Positions 1 through 12,586 are shown, numbered from the stretch's first letter. The stretch: 43,710 nt of DNA from Psilocybe azurescens (GCA_023853785.1 JAJIRX010000236.1:1-43710), one strand, 5' to 3'. The notes: generated by a model from the sequence alone, not told the origin. Program-made: numbers and translations.

Positions 1-343
1 GAGGGAGGGAACGTGACATGTCGGGCGCTAGAGTTCGGCAGCTCTAACGTGTCAAGGATCGGCGGCTGTTGGGCGTGGAGAGAATAGTCATATTGAGGCG
101 GGACCATAGCTCGCGGAATGGTGAATGTCAAGTTGATCGTGCTGATACCGGACTTTATTGACGGGTGAGAACTGGAAAGGATACGATAGCAACAAAGTAC
201 TTACTGTCACCGTGAGTGGGATATGGCGCACTGAACACTGGCGAATGCAGACCCGACCCTTCTTCGCTAGACTGAGGACCTTCTTCTGGAATCATGGTTT
301 GCTGAAAGGGGGAGTATGGGTCGGCGTTGGTACTTGCAACCAT
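1..343 (-). CDS. 5' end of an unrecognised spliced gene (partial, runs off the left edge)
   Basis: Two exons are readable on the minus strand. Exon 1 (343 down to 205) starts MVASTNADPYSPFQQTMIPE and ends at a consensus GTAAGT donor (204-199). Exon 2 (109 down to 1) follows an AG acceptor at 111-110 and keeps the frame, reading ...MVPPQYDYSLHAQQPPILDT... to the window edge. The joined peptide is about 82 residues, rich in Pro, Ser, Gln and acidic residues, with no signal peptide or membrane segment, as expected for a disordered N-terminus of a larger protein. The ATG was chosen because the sequence upstream in the same frame looks like leader rather than protein. The product is not recognised. 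The exon structure is inferred from splice signals only. Confidence 0.5.
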
Positions 344-3300
344 GACAGGTTGTGGTTGGAAAGAAGGATCAAGAAAAGACGGAAGGTGGAATAAGTATGT
401 TATAGCCACGCGAGTTGGGGAAACAGGTCTGCCCACGCTAAACCGCCACTTGAGTACCTTATGAAACGCTTTCTTGATTAGAAGATCAGAAGATCATATG
501 GATCTCTTTTTTAAATTTCCCGCCGTGATCAGCGTTTCTCCCTCGTATTGACTTGATCTCTTTCTTCAATAGTTGCAGGGCGACCACACTGCCGACTATC
601 GCAGCGGCTAATCGTCGGGGAGGGAGGGCAAGGTATGTTCTTTTTCTTTTTCCTTTTTTTTCGCTGTGATCCAATACTGTGTCATCCCGCATTAGGAAGA
701 TCGGTCACAGTCACGCTAGTATTTTCTCTCCCACGCGGATCGGAACCGGGGCCATGGTTGGTACCTGGTCGCGGCGCACGTGAGCGATTCTTCCCAACAG
801 ATCTCCTCCACCTTTCTCCCTTTTGTCTCTCGAATACTGTGCCCAAGGAAACAATCCTCGTCCTGTGCTCCCTTATTTTCTTCGCCATATTCTTCTGCCC
901 GACCTCCCCGGAATTTGCTGATTTATCGACCCTCGACGGGTTGTACTCGTCTCCATTTTTAGCATTCAATCGGCAATCGTTTGTGCTCCCAGGCCCCATT
1001 GGATGGCTGTCGTCGTTGGCCAAGTCTGGCCCTTTTCGGCGTTGCAGGCTGCAGCTCCTCCTGAATCCAGATATTTCTCACCCAGATGCCCACAGTGAGC
1101 TGGGTAAACTGTTTTATCCTGTCTCGTCGTCGCTGGATCTTCGCAATCTTCATTTTCTTCGCAAATACATCGGCTGACCCATCGTGTCCCTGCAAGCACT
1201 GCATTTCCACTCCTCTCTATCGCCCGCCTGCGCAAGTTAAATCATATCGTCCTCGAACTTTCACCCAGATCTCTCCGGCATATTACATGTATAGCTAGAG
1301 CAATCCAGATGAGCGGCCGCCTTTCGAAATTCAGAGCCCAGCAACCGTATTTCGCTCATGTGTCGATGTAAATATCGCACGTTGATGATGTGATGCGCCC
1401 CGATCAAAGGTAGGTTATCAGTCTACATATATTTGTGGGAATAAACATCTGATCGCAGCGCTTGCGCCTTTGGGCTTTCTTGCCGGTATTTAAAACCCAT
1501 CATCTATACCACGAATAACAATCACGTTCCCGCCGAGATTACTGCGTCACCACCGTGTCATTGAATCTCCAGACAAGCAAGCTTTGTATACCTAACGACA
1601 AATTATGGCGTTATACACCACTATAATCCTTTCAGACAGTTGCACTTAGTGTAATTCCGAGTTTTCTTTTGTTCTGCTATTCGAGAAAGAATTGCTTTGA
1701 TACTTTGATACAAAGAGCCTTCCATTCAACGGTCGCCCCTGAGTGTTACGGAAGCCTCGTGATCATTGCCGATCATAGGGTCCAACTGGAATTCTCACCA
1801 CCTAATCTTACACTCGCCTCCCTTTTGTTGGAATAGGTAATTCAACTTAGCATTTAGGCAAAATCGAATTGATCGATTGTTCTTGTGGTCCCTCTCTCAC
1901 TAAACTCCTCGGAATTCGATGTCATCCGCATTCCGAAAGTACGACATATCTTAGTGAAAGGGAAGAAGACCGTCCTCGTCATCTTACGCTCACTGGGATC
2001 CCAGCGCTCTTTGCATCTAATAAGTCAAATTCCTTTCCACAGAATTTTCTTCCCCAAAACCAAACCACATTGGCATCAGACATGACACATCAGGCTTGCT
2101 AGGCTTGTTTTTGTGGAAACACCGCACATAAGATATTTTACCCTGGAGCGCGCATCCGTCCATGCTTGCGTTTCTGCCGAATCTGTCAGTCGGAGCTCAT
2201 AATGATAATGCAAGCTAACTGCTATATCAAGCGGTGTGGAGCCCTTTTGTCCAATTATGATGAACGAATATGGGATGCAGTCTTCCTTAATCTGTTGAGG
2301 GAATCATATCATCTTGACATGTTCCTTGTTATCCTTCGCCGACCACTCGCATCGTATCCTTCAAAGGATGCCCGGATTCTGATCGAATGGCGGTAGCGGC
2401 TTTACAATATGGGAACAAAACCTAAACGTGGAGGCCGAGCACTTATATTCCGAGGACCTTTCGGCCTATAGAGCCGTTCCTTTGCCTAACTAATCAAAGA
2501 GACTGTTGCTGGGCATGTCGATAACAATCCTTTGTGCGTTCAGCTCCATGAATCTCGGAGTTGCGAGTCTCGATGCGTGCCCCTGCCCCACTGCCCTCTG
2601 CACTCATGCGGCATGCTACGCATGGGTGAATAAGGGGATATGTGAATTAATCGATTGTTCTGTGATTGTTCTGTCAATAATGAACAAAAACGGGTACATA
2701 TCAGATATGTGTTCGGACATACGCGGAACACGGTATAAAAATCTTTCTTCATAGAAGCAAAGAAACAAGTTGGGTGATGTCAGACAAGTCGATGATAATC
2801 AATTCATGCACACAAGTTATTTATCCTTTCTTGCAAGTGTGTCAGTCATACGTACACAATTAAGTATCGGTCATCGGTAGGAGAGCCGTCTCTGTTTGGT
2901 TTTTGAATGATAAACTTCCTAACCTACATAATCAATTAGTACCCAACCTAGTCCAGTAGACAGCTGCTATGCGTTCGATCCATGTCAGCTAACCACCTTA
3001 CGCTCATCAGGTATGTAAGTAAGGAACTTTACTTGTTCAGGAACTGCATTGCATATCCCCGTGCCTTTCAGTGTATTTACGTTAGGCCATGAATTAGAAT
3101 TTAGCTCCAGTCAGTTCACAGGTATCAGCCGGCGCTTCAGGATCCGGACGCTGAAAGGACGGTCATTTAATAATTTCTTTAAATGGATTCAGTGTTCAAT
3201 TTTTATGTATCCTAAAGCCGTTTAGTACTTGAATCGTCTGTACTCCATAGAACGCGGACAAATCGATATCTTGGAGTTTTACTCTGTCTCTAGAAAGGTA

Positions 3301-6300
3301 GACCCAGACCCTGATAAGAAACAGCGACCAAATGGTCTGGAATGATAAGTGAATGATTGAAATGTGCGGAACTGATGTGTAAGAAGTTCTGTAGTCTTTC
3401 CACCTATTGTTGCTTGACACGCAGGACCTTACTCAACACCCAAATTACTATAAGGAGCAGTATCAGAAAGCGATCATATGAAAGTCATCTCTTGGCTTGG
3501 CGGGATATAAAATGCGAATTGGATTACGAGTGCTCATCTCTGAGCAACACAACCAGCGCTCAAACGGCGTCCCGTACCCGGCTATTTGGTAAAGAGCATG
3601 AGCTCACCACTCCTCTTATCTGAGTACATATGATAGATAGAAGAAATAATCAGTCTTCTGGTTCGTACATTCCATTCACATTTCTTCGTAGCAATCTCTT
3701 TATCATGCTGCATGTCATACATATCGTTCAGGAATTCTTAGTGCACCACAGCTTTAGCTTTGATCCTGCTTCGAGCCGGACGTTCTTTGTAGGTTCCCTA
3801 TTGGTAACGAAATTCACACAGAGAGCATGACAAGCTGATGGCGATATCTTTGCAAAGGAATCCAGCCCTTCTAGTCCATGCGAGGGAAACCTACTTCCTC
3901 GACACGCGGTACCAATAGCCGAGCGAACAAATTTAGGTAGTTTGTGATCCAGATCTGAGCATGAGTTGCCGGATAGATCCGTTCCAAACATATACCCACG
4001 TGGGCGAGTTTTTTCTCCTCTCGCTTTTGAAATATTCCTGCTTATTCAGGCTCTTTTTGCTCCTATTCTTACCCTAAACGGCGCAAAGCGTGGGTTAATC
4101 TGTCTGAATTTGTCCTTGTCCTTCTCTTTGAAATGTTTTCGGTGGCTGATCCACACAACGTGGCAGGTTACTGTGACCGCCAAGTGCCATTGGTTTCTTT
4201 CGATAAACAGGTGGGATTGGTGAAAATTCACCTGCAACTTGGATTTGAAATTTAGATTGGTGGTGACTTGTCTTCCATGAGTAGTTGGGACTCGGTTCAA
4301 AGGGTTTTTACACCACCATGACTGTGACCTCATACAAACGTCACCGGTGCGCCGATTACCCTTTGTATCCAGTTTACAGGCGTCCCCTCTCGTGGTGGAC
4401 AAACATACAACAATGGGCCGAATCGTTCCTTCTCAAACTAAGCCTATAATAGCGCATACTAAAGCCGATCAACGATAATTATACCCACTCATTATCACTC
4501 ATCCAGGGACGCATTTTCTCTCTCTCCGCAGTCTTGCTCTCGCCACTCTTATCACTGGGAGAAATCTAGCAGATTTCGAACATCTTTCATGGTATCTTCC
4601 ACGTGGTTTGCAAAGTCGTTGGTGTGGTGTGGTGTAAGTTAACCATGATAATGGATAGCACTTAAAAATAGATTAGGTGGACGTTTGATATCTGTGGCGA
4701 AGGGTCAGTTGGTCTCTTGATCACCCCAAAGGAACTCGGAGGTTCGATAGGACCGCAGTGCTTCAGGTCTGAGGAATGTGCTCAGAAATGATATCACTCT
4801 GCTCTACCTGTTGTGGACGAATGCGTAATTTAACAATCTTCCCACCTGCTGATATTATACTGTGGTTACCACAGCCCACGGCTCGCGTCCTTGAATCCAA
4901 GTTTCCTCCGAACATATGCGAACCTCTCGATGCAGTATGCTCCCTTTCTATCCCGCGGGCTTTTTTAACACCGTCAACTCAAAATCAGAGTGGCGAGGAG
5001 AAAACGCGACATGGATTTTCCACGTCATGTTCACTGACCCACGCAACGCTTCTTTCCCATATAAATCTAGTGAGAGACCCGTCCAATTATTCCGCAAAAC
5101 CATCAAATCACGCTTCTTCTATTTTTTCTGCCCCACCAACCAAAATAAAGCATCTGGCAGTTCCGTTTACGCAATGCTCTATAAAGAGCTTGTGCCGAGC
5201 CTAATTAGCGAAGGTTGTCGCACAACTGCCACCATTTATCACCGCCTTGGAGTATTCATTCTTCCTCTGCAACAAATTGCTTTCGTCGTGAACTCGTTAT
5301 TCGTTCTGGAACATCCTGACCCTTGAGTACGCCGCCGCAGCAGTTTTCTTCTCGTGTCTGCCTCGACCCTTTTTGAGAATATTTACCCTGGCTGTCTCAC
5401 CCCGGTTGACGATATAATGGTTCATAACACACAACTGTATTGGCGTCTAAGAATACCTTGCATCTAAATACAATAGCCTCCGCGGTCATGAAAGACAGCG
5501 CCACTTCCGATTGTTATGATTCTTTTGACCTGATTCCATGACCCTACAGCGTCGTCTGACAACAGCATCTGACTCTCTGTGTTCTCTATGCTGCGTAAAC
5601 CCTCAAGCCGACTGCCATTAATTTAGATCTATATCACTGTGCGTGAGATCTCCTCTTGTCGTTCAATTGGTTCTGTACGAGATGTAATTCAGAATAAGCA
5701 GTGACATATGCAGCGGGAAGGGACATTTGTGATGTGGATGGTACGACACAAGCTTTGACGAAGCTTTTCATCTGGGGTAGCTTACATGTCATGAACTCAT
5801 CCATAGAACTTTGATACCTCGGCGGGCACGGTAGTCAACCCCGTTCGCACCTTTCCTGGGGTTTTGGTATGATTGATATACCATCTCCCCTCTTTTGTGG
5901 GACCGACAGCTACATTACGCGTAATTCATAGGTATATAATGAATCCCACGATTACACTGACCGTCATTGTGGTTGGATTACTTATGCTTTAACAAACGCC
6001 GAAACCTCGAGTCGGTGGGTATAGGCAACGCGTTACATTGCTAATGAATAGACCATTGAAATGTAATGTACCCTTCATAATCCCACGACTCTCTGAATGT
6101 TTGATTTAAATATCAGGCACTAGAAGGCCTGCAGAACTCCTCAATATATCCAAGTTGTAAATTGTCTCTTCCGACACGGCTACATTACATAGTTATACGA
6201 CGAGCAGGGTGCTAACTATTCATTAATTAGCTTTATTGGACGTTTAGTCTCAGCTAAATGAAACACGCTGGACACGTCTGCGCTCGGATCTAGCAGCCCA

Positions 6301-7082
6301 TACGGGACATCGTTCCGTACCATAGCGATTGAATTACGACATTAGTATTATTAAACACTTTACACGACTCTAACCTTCGTAGGCTACTCTAGCTCGTGTT
6401 CATAACCGTTGAAGAAGGAACCAACATGTGTCTGAGAGTTATTAATGCTGGCTTTGCGGCTATATAATCGTCCGTCACTGTTTAGTACTCTTTGCTATAA
6501 TACATGCAGTCTTTCAACCTTGTTAGATTCATTAAAAATCATAAAGCAAAGCGGCCCAATTACATTATTACCGGATAACCAGGATAATTTGCAGGTAACA
6601 GCAATCAATGTCACAGTGGTTATCGTTCAAATTGGATTGAAAATTGACCGTCGCAGATACAAGTATTCCTTTGGGCGACATATCTGTGTCTGGGAATTTC
6701 CGTTGCATCATAAATTCAGGATTACCTTGAAGCCCGTGAATGACAACTTTTAACAACGTATTTCCACATATATATCCGTAATGGGTTGATAATGGGCGGT
6801 TTAAGGTCGATGGGGTGACTGCCCCGAAATCGAGAGAGCGGTGATCTTATCTTATCGCCAAGTTCTAGCACGTGCCATGAATGCATGGCCGATTGCGTGT
6901 TTTCTCCAAGCTTTGACGCCTTCCCTTTCAAATTGGTACTGGTCAATCATTCATCCCTCTTCCACAGATAATCATGGAGTCGGGACTTTATGAGCCTTTT
7001 TCTCCTGCCCCTGTCATTTCTTAAGTGAATCGGATACCCTTCTACTGTACCACGACTCAAACGCGCTAAACAAACTCAACCC
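344..7082. other. 6.7 kb gene-poor region
   Basis: No gene could be supported here. 344-1300 is comparatively GC-rich and would hold the promoter of the minus-strand gene at the left edge. The remainder has mixed composition and only short open frames (the longest, 635-1177 and 4776-5326, start in or run through homopolymer or low-complexity stretches and resemble no family known to me). A short motif is loosely repeated near 5906-5957 and 6171-6205 (CCGACA..GCTACATTAC), too weak to call an element. The last few hundred bases would include the promoter of the DUF202 gene. Confidence 0.4.
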
Positions 7083-7861
7083 ATGAGTTCTAGATGGCAA
7101 AATGACCATGATACGTCGAACGAAAGGACACCGTTAACGCACAAGAACTCGAATATGATGTAAGTAACGTCATTTTCAACTACCGGAATCTCCATGTGTT
7201 TATGTGCCAAATAGACCTACATTTCCTGCATGCGAATATAGTTGTCACCGAAGGTCACCTAGTGCCTCTTCGTCTTACCATTTCACCGCTGCACCCGGAT
7301 ATATTGGCTCCTCTAACGGCGATGAAAATTTTGTCACGAGGGATCAAGACACAGTGGCATCCGCGGATGAGTCTACGAAATCAATATCTGGTGTTGCCCT
7401 TCGTCTTTTAAACGTTGGAAGTGTCGCTCGAGATCACCTGGCCTCGGAACGGACTTATCTGGCATATGTGCGGACTAGTCTTGCGCTGTCCTCTGTAGGG
7501 GTTGGTGCGTAGTGCGTTACGGTATTTTCTGTTTGTGATGATGATTGAACATGAACAAAGCGTTGGTGCAATTTATTCAACTTAGTCATAAGACCAAGGC
7601 TCTAGCCGAACCGCTCGGAGCTATTTTAATAATGGTAGGGTTAACTGTGCTCCTCATCGGTACGTGCACCCACTTAGAGGTTACTGTAACATCGGCGTTG
7701 AAATTTTCACCGCAGGAACTAGACGGTTCTTCTTAGTTCAGAAGAGCATGGTGAATGGCTACTATCCTGTTTCGTCTATTGAAATGGCGTTTATAAGCTT
7801 TGTGTTGGGATCATTGATTACGGCAACATTTGGGATAATACTAGTAGGACGCACTAAATAA
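7083..7861 (+). CDS. DUF202-domain integral membrane protein, 203 aa
   Basis: Four exons (7083-7159, 7215-7504, 7561-7659, 7716-7861) join in frame to 612 nt, each bounded by GT...AG. The first ~85 residues are polar and variable. The DUF202 domain follows: an Ala-Arg-Asp-His-Leu-Ala-Ser-Glu-Arg-Thr-Tyr-Leu-Ala motif leading into a first membrane helix (LAYVRTSLALSSVGVA), a second helix (LGAILIMVGLTVLLIG) and a third at the C-terminus (ISFVLGSLITATFGIILVG). The ERT-x-LA-x-xRT signature before helix 1 is the family hallmark. DUF202 proteins are small three-helix membrane proteins, and the domain also forms the C-terminal membrane part of yeast vacuolar VTC proteins. A vacuolar or endomembrane location is plausible but not shown. 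The start ATG is the first in a frame that splices cleanly. No frame break is seen. The exact molecular function is unknown. Confidence 0.85.
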
Positions 7862-8215
7862 ACTACAATTTTCTATACATCTCTTGCAACATGGTCTATT
7901 CCGGCTATCTAAATCGAATGACGGTGTTGACTCTCCTTCGCATCAAGCGTCTTAGGTCCGAATATATGTACGTTTCGAGAAGACTCTTAAACCCTTGCGT
8001 AGCCACCATCTTCCACCTAACATCCACCCTTCCTTCTGTCAATACGTGTTTCGGGTTGGCACTTGCGATGTTCCAGGACCTAGACAAACAATTACGAAAC
8101 ACTCTATTAATGTGCTCTTCTTCTGCGTAATGCTTCTGCTTGAACTGTATGAGTTTTATTTTTCTTTCCGAGAGCCGCGCGCGTAGAGGCGGCATGCCTC
8201 AGTGTAGACAGCACA
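7862..8215. other. Intergenic region between the DUF202 gene and the tRNA
   Basis: Probable 3' UTR and terminator of the DUF202 gene followed by the upstream region of the tRNA-like gene. Overlapping short open frames on both strands show no family resemblance. No repeat was noticed. Confidence 0.4.
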
Positions 8216-8298
8216 GGCCCCCTAGCTCAGTGGATTAGAGCGTGTGATTCCAGATAGGAAGTTCCACAAGGTCATCCGTTCGACTCGGGTGGGGGTCA
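8216..8298 (+). tRNA. Intron-containing tRNA-like gene; isotype uncertain (Arg-like body, apparent CCA anticodon)
   Basis: An 83-nt cloverleaf can be drawn. The acceptor stem GGCCCCC pairs with GGGGGTC (one G-U) and the discriminator is A. The D arm is GCTC-AGTGGATTA-GAGC. The T arm is ATCCG-TTCGACT-CGGGT with the B-box motif GTTCGACTC. Removing the expected 74 nt leaves about 9 nt, consistent with a short intron after position 37. The anticodon stem is TGTGA against CCACA, with an A-C mismatch next to the loop. The loop reads TTCCAG before the intron, so the literal anticodon is CCA (Trp), while the GGATTAGAGC D-loop resembles fungal tRNA-Arg. The gene may be a real intron-bearing tRNA or a slightly decayed one. 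Confidence 0.65.
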
Positions 8299-10048
8299 TA
8301 CTCCTGATGTTTTGTTCAGACGCGTAAGCCATTCAAGGATATCCAAAAGTAAAAATGTTTATACCAAACTTATACCAACCAAGTTGTCGCAGATTCACCC
8401 CAAATGCCTTATTCTATATACATATTCTCAACTACAGTATTTATACTTTTGGATTTCAGTAGACGCCCAACATTTTAGCATTGCTTTATCTACAGCTAAA
8501 AATTGCCCATCAGAGAATCCATCGCTTGACCCAGGCTTCAGGGTAGAGATTGACTCGGAGAGTGAATATCATTGTAAGCCTGGCCTTCCCCCTATCTTAC
8601 CCATTGCTCATCGTCCGCCCGCACGACTGAGATCACGCGAAGGTTCTCGATCATCACCTGACTCCGACAGACAATTTTCTATCCTTCCTTATCTTCGTTC
8701 CTTGTCTCTTACCACATCGAACGAAGGTACGTATTTATATTATTGTATTGTAGTCAGGTCTCTTACCACATCGAACGAAGACCCATTTGTCCTTTCCTTC
8801 CAGGCTTCCTTAAGTCACTCCACCTCAGTGAGGCTTGTCGCACACGGCAGCCTTTCAATCATGCATGTAACAAAATCGGTGCATACTTATTACCTTCTAA
8901 TTTTCTGTAACTGCGTAATGTCGTCTTAACCTGTCGCCTGAAAACGGAGTTGAAACGCCCACGTCGGAAATCGTACTGACAAGTGGTAACACTCACGCTG
9001 AAATTTGGCTGAAACGCAAGAGGACTTGGGGTTTGGGGTTTGTGTATGTCATCCGTTCATACAAAAAATGGGATATAAATTTAATCAGTGCCGGAAATAA
9101 TCTGTAAGAGCATGATTCTGTCTTGTTAAACTCGAATACTACTTTCTTGGCCTCCAGCTCCCTATATTTCAAGTTTTAGCCTTCAAAAAGTAAAAATTTC
9201 TAAACCCTCCGGGAACCCTGGGTCACACGCTGAAATCGTGGGGCCCGCTTGCTGAAATGCCAAATTTGATGGAGGACCCACAACTTATTTGGCCCAACTA
9301 GAAAAACCAAACACAAGGTCGTGATCAGAGGACGCTTAAGCTCAATGTGAATGTTCTACTTCAGCACCGTCTGACGTAGAAGGCCATTTTATGTGTCATT
9401 TTGTTCGCAGTATCTATCCGGATCCTTGGTTGATGCAGTAGGATCGGGGATTGAATAGCATGTACTGCAGGCTTACGAGTTCGGTACACAATCTATAAGC
9501 TTGACGGGTTGAGTCTTCTCGTGACTCGGTTTATAAGTCGTGACACGGAATCAACTCAGCACCTACGCTTAGAATGCAGCTTCTCTGGATCCAGAGAAGA
9601 CGCCTTCCAGAGAGTCGACTCAAGCTGCCGTACCTTGGCCAAACCGTTTCATCCATTAGGCGGGAAGGCGGTTAAGTCTGCCGAACGTATTATAGAGTGT
9701 GTTATTGGGAAAATGATGGCTTTGCTTACAAGGATTTACGGAGCTGGGTTGCTGAGAACGCGAAACGGCGTGTGTAGGCGGATTCTTCACGTTCGCTCGA
9801 GAGCCGCTTGCACACGCGCGAGTCTCCAACTCCTCTTAGCAGTAACATTAATTATTTTAGTTATACGACTGTCATTATACTCGGAGGATATAACCCCGTA
9901 CAGGCGAGGAAATTTGATAACAACACGGTTTCCTTGCGTTTTCATATGTGCTCAAAAACGCTCATAGATATTAATTTAAAGCAGCTCAGATCACTTAAAT
10001 CGAAAATAGCGTTCTTTCTACATTGCAGTTGAGGCCAGGTCCAGGAAA
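8299..10048. other. 1.7 kb without a supportable gene
   Basis: An AT-rich, mixed stretch. It contains a short direct repeat (listed separately) and several phrases built on GCTGAAA around 8995-9260, possibly remains of an unclassified element. A 152-codon open frame at 9509-9967 on the plus strand ends in a hydrophobic stretch (LLLAVTLIILVIRLSLY), but its composition and lack of any known motif do not allow a gene call. Confidence 0.35.
8705..8780. repeat. 22-bp perfect direct repeat, 54-bp period
   Basis: The string beginning TCTCTTACCACATCGAACGA occurs at 8705-8726 and again at 8759-8780, separated by an AT-rich spacer (TATTTATATTATTGTATTG). It is a short local duplication of unknown significance. 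Confidence 0.8.
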
Positions 10049-10525
10049 TTCTTGAGCAAGGGGTACCGGAAAGTCAGAAAACACCCGGGGTAGATATTTT
10101 TTGTAAGGCCCCGGACCTCCCCCTTTCTATGTAGGGTATGTTTTCGTCCCAATCAGATATGTTTTGATGGCTATAAAAACACAAACCAAGTTTTTGAAAT
10201 ACGAAGCTTATTTTATGTTGGATTGGGTCATGTATAGTCATAAATAGGTCAGACAAAACAGTTATGAAGAATTTTCAGAAGCATTTAGATGGATTGCCAC
10301 TTTTATTATGTGACATGGACCCACCACCGATGCTATCATCAGACAGAAAACAGAAAATAAATCTATTAAGAGCTGAAATTGGCTTCAATAGCTTATTTAT
10401 TTCTCTTAAAGGGGAGTTTCTTATATTGAAACGGCCCAGAATTTGAGGCTTAACTATTGAAAAAATAAAAAAATTTAAGTCCTCCGGGTCACGGGTTGTC
10501 ATCCCGGTACCCCCTTGTTCTTGAG
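10049..10525. mobile_element. hAT-like MITE, 461 bp, with perfect 8-bp target site duplication
   Basis: The element spans 10057-10517. It starts CAAGGGGTACCGG and ends CCGGTACCCCCTTG, imperfect terminal inverted repeats. It is flanked by TTCTTGAG at 10049-10056 and again at 10518-10525, a perfect 8-bp duplication. An 8-bp duplication together with termini of the CA(A/R)GGG kind is characteristic of the hAT superfamily. The interior is AT-rich and encodes no transposase, so this is a non-autonomous copy. The intact duplication suggests a fairly recent insertion. A KDZ-type origin is an alternative because some of those elements also leave 8-bp duplications. Confidence 0.85.
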
Positions 10526-10879
10526 ACTAGAATAACACACATATGTGAGTGAGTTAATTTATAATCTACTCCAGGGTTTATAATTTAATAACAAAGGCTA
10601 TAATGTTGGAGGATGGCTCCATAGGATGGATTCAACATTCATTACTGTCAGAACTAAGCCAGATGCTGTTGTAAACCTTGCCGAGGTCACGTTGCTTACA
10701 CATCAAGACAACTGCGGTTGCAACCGAGGTCATGTCGTGTTCATGTCGTCGCTGCACGACGCAGGATTCAGAAAACACAAAACCTTGCCCAGATTGTACG
10801 TCAGTCCCAGAGATTCAGGAATGAATCAATTGCCTTTATCTCTAAAGTGAGGCTGACTCAAGAGTGTCAAACCACAGCG

Positions 10880-12586
10880 ATGTCCAGGAGATCCATCTTC
10901 GACTCGAACTCAACACCTGCTTCTCGGCTTCTTCGGACCAATGACGAGCCATCTAGTCAGCAAATCGTTTTTATTCGCAGAGCAATTCAAAGTACCGAGC
11001 AATGGATGCGGGAAGATCTCATAGATAGTGACGAAGCTCGTCGGCGCCACGCTGCCGATGCATTGTTTATTCATAATCACAGCGCATTACTATCGCCCAT
11101 TCGTCGAGTTCCCGTCGAAATCTGGCAGCAAATATTTCGTCTTGTCGCCCATAGCGAAAAATTTGGGCTCTTGGGAACGTCATCATATCGGATTGGGCAA
11201 GTATGTCGTCTTTGGAACAGTGTGGCTAAATCAGTTCCAGAGCTTCTATCCATACTACCTCCCGTGCGACTCACTCAACGAACGGCCAAACCTTCTTTCA
11301 CCCGCCCCTTAGAACGAACTATATCCTCTATACCCGCCGCATACCCACTCATAATTCGGATAATGGATCCTATACTACCTGACGTGCACCCTGTAGTGCA
11401 AATGTTATACGCTTGTTCCCAACGTTGGATCAACCTATCTATTCTAATCGGTCGGGATGCTATGGGCTTGGTGTCCATATCTCTTCACGGGAACGTCCCT
11501 AACCTGAAAAACTTCAGCTACATTTTCCAGATCAGTCTTACGACTACCTCGGCCAATTGGATGCCTTCGCAGATGCCCCATTGTTAACGGAGCTTGACGT
11601 GGACTGCCCCTCTCCGATCCATCTGAGTATACCCTGGGCCCAGCTGACGCGATATAAAGAACGATCTCGCGGAATGCAGCTTGGACTGGCTAGAGTACTG
11701 AAGGATGGGGAAGCCATTGAACATTTGGAGTACCGTACTGGAGATCCTGGGGCGGTCGTGGATGTCAGGACTTCAGACAGGGCAACTCTAACCAAGCTGA
11801 AGAGCATCGACATCAGGTTGTACCATAATTCCACAACCGGATTCTCCTTACTTGACCAGTTCACGGCACCGTATCTGGAGGTTATCAAAATTAAAGATCA
11901 CGGACACGATTTCCTACCCTTCCTTCTTGACTTCATTAAGAAATGCTCGTGCGGGTCGACCCTGACATGTCTTATATTCGACACTGATCGTATATTTGCA
12001 GGAGATCTTACGAAGATACTCCTATGTACGCCTGCTTTGACAAAGCTGGAATCTAACGACATCCCTTTCGTGGATCTGTGTATGTTTTCCGTTCGGAAAG
12101 GGGCACCGACTCTGGTTCCGCTTTTACATGACCTCGTCGTCCATTCCCCATCTCCAGAGCAACTTTCAACTTTGGATACGCTAGCTAGTAGTCGCTCTCA
12201 TATGTTTGAGACTCTTCTCAGACCCGTAGAAGGGAGAGGAAGAGAAGGAGGGACTCAGCTCGATCACAAACTCGACTCGATCAACCGTTCTCACTCAAAC
12301 TCGTTTTCCAGACCACCGATTATGTAGCGATGCAAGAGAGACTCTTATTGGCCCTAGAGACTCATTTCACGCCATTCGGTCTACGTTATCCGACAGTCTT
12401 GCAGAGCTGGATATCCAGGTTGATGAGATGAAAGCGAGATGGATTGGGAAAGTGACAAAGAAAGCTCAGCTACGTACATTCTGGCACTCGGTCTCCGATC
12501 AAGGACCAGGCAAGAAGTTGGACGAGGTAATATCATACTTGGAAACAGTGCCTCTGGACAAAATGCCTGACTCCATAGTCAGTTAG
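10880..12586 (+). CDS. F-box protein with two apparent single-base frame shifts
   Basis: The ATG at 10880 opens a frame of typical mushroom F-box architecture: a helical N-terminus, the segment HNHSALLSPIRRVPVEIWQQ (residues ~65-84) beginning the F-box, then IGQVCRLWNSVAKSVPELLS (~105-124) closing it. Such proteins are substrate receptors of SCF ubiquitin ligases through Skp1 binding; the C-terminal part usually holds leucine-rich repeats. After ~11520 the leucine-rich coding signal moves to another frame (phrases SYDYLGQLDAFADAPLLTEL, then LTRYKERSRGMQLGL) until ~12250. It then returns to the first frame (FHAIRSTLSDSLAELDIQVD, ending LETVPLDKMPDSIVS and TAG at 12584-12586). Each switch needs one base. 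The composite is about 565 residues, normal for the family. Either the gene is decaying or the sequence has indel errors. The target is unknown. F-box identity is confident, full structure less so. Confidence 0.7.

Noticed and set aside
635..1177. 180-codon plus-strand open frame
   Set aside because: It begins in a T-run (MFFFFFLFF), overlaps several open frames on both strands, and shows no motif or splice structure.
8701..8790. CRISPR-like repeat
   Set aside because: Only two 22-bp copies with one AT-rich spacer in a eukaryotic sequence; a local duplication is sufficient.
9509..9967. Small membrane protein gene
   Set aside because: The frame is open for 152 codons, but no start context, homologous motif or promoter signal supports it.
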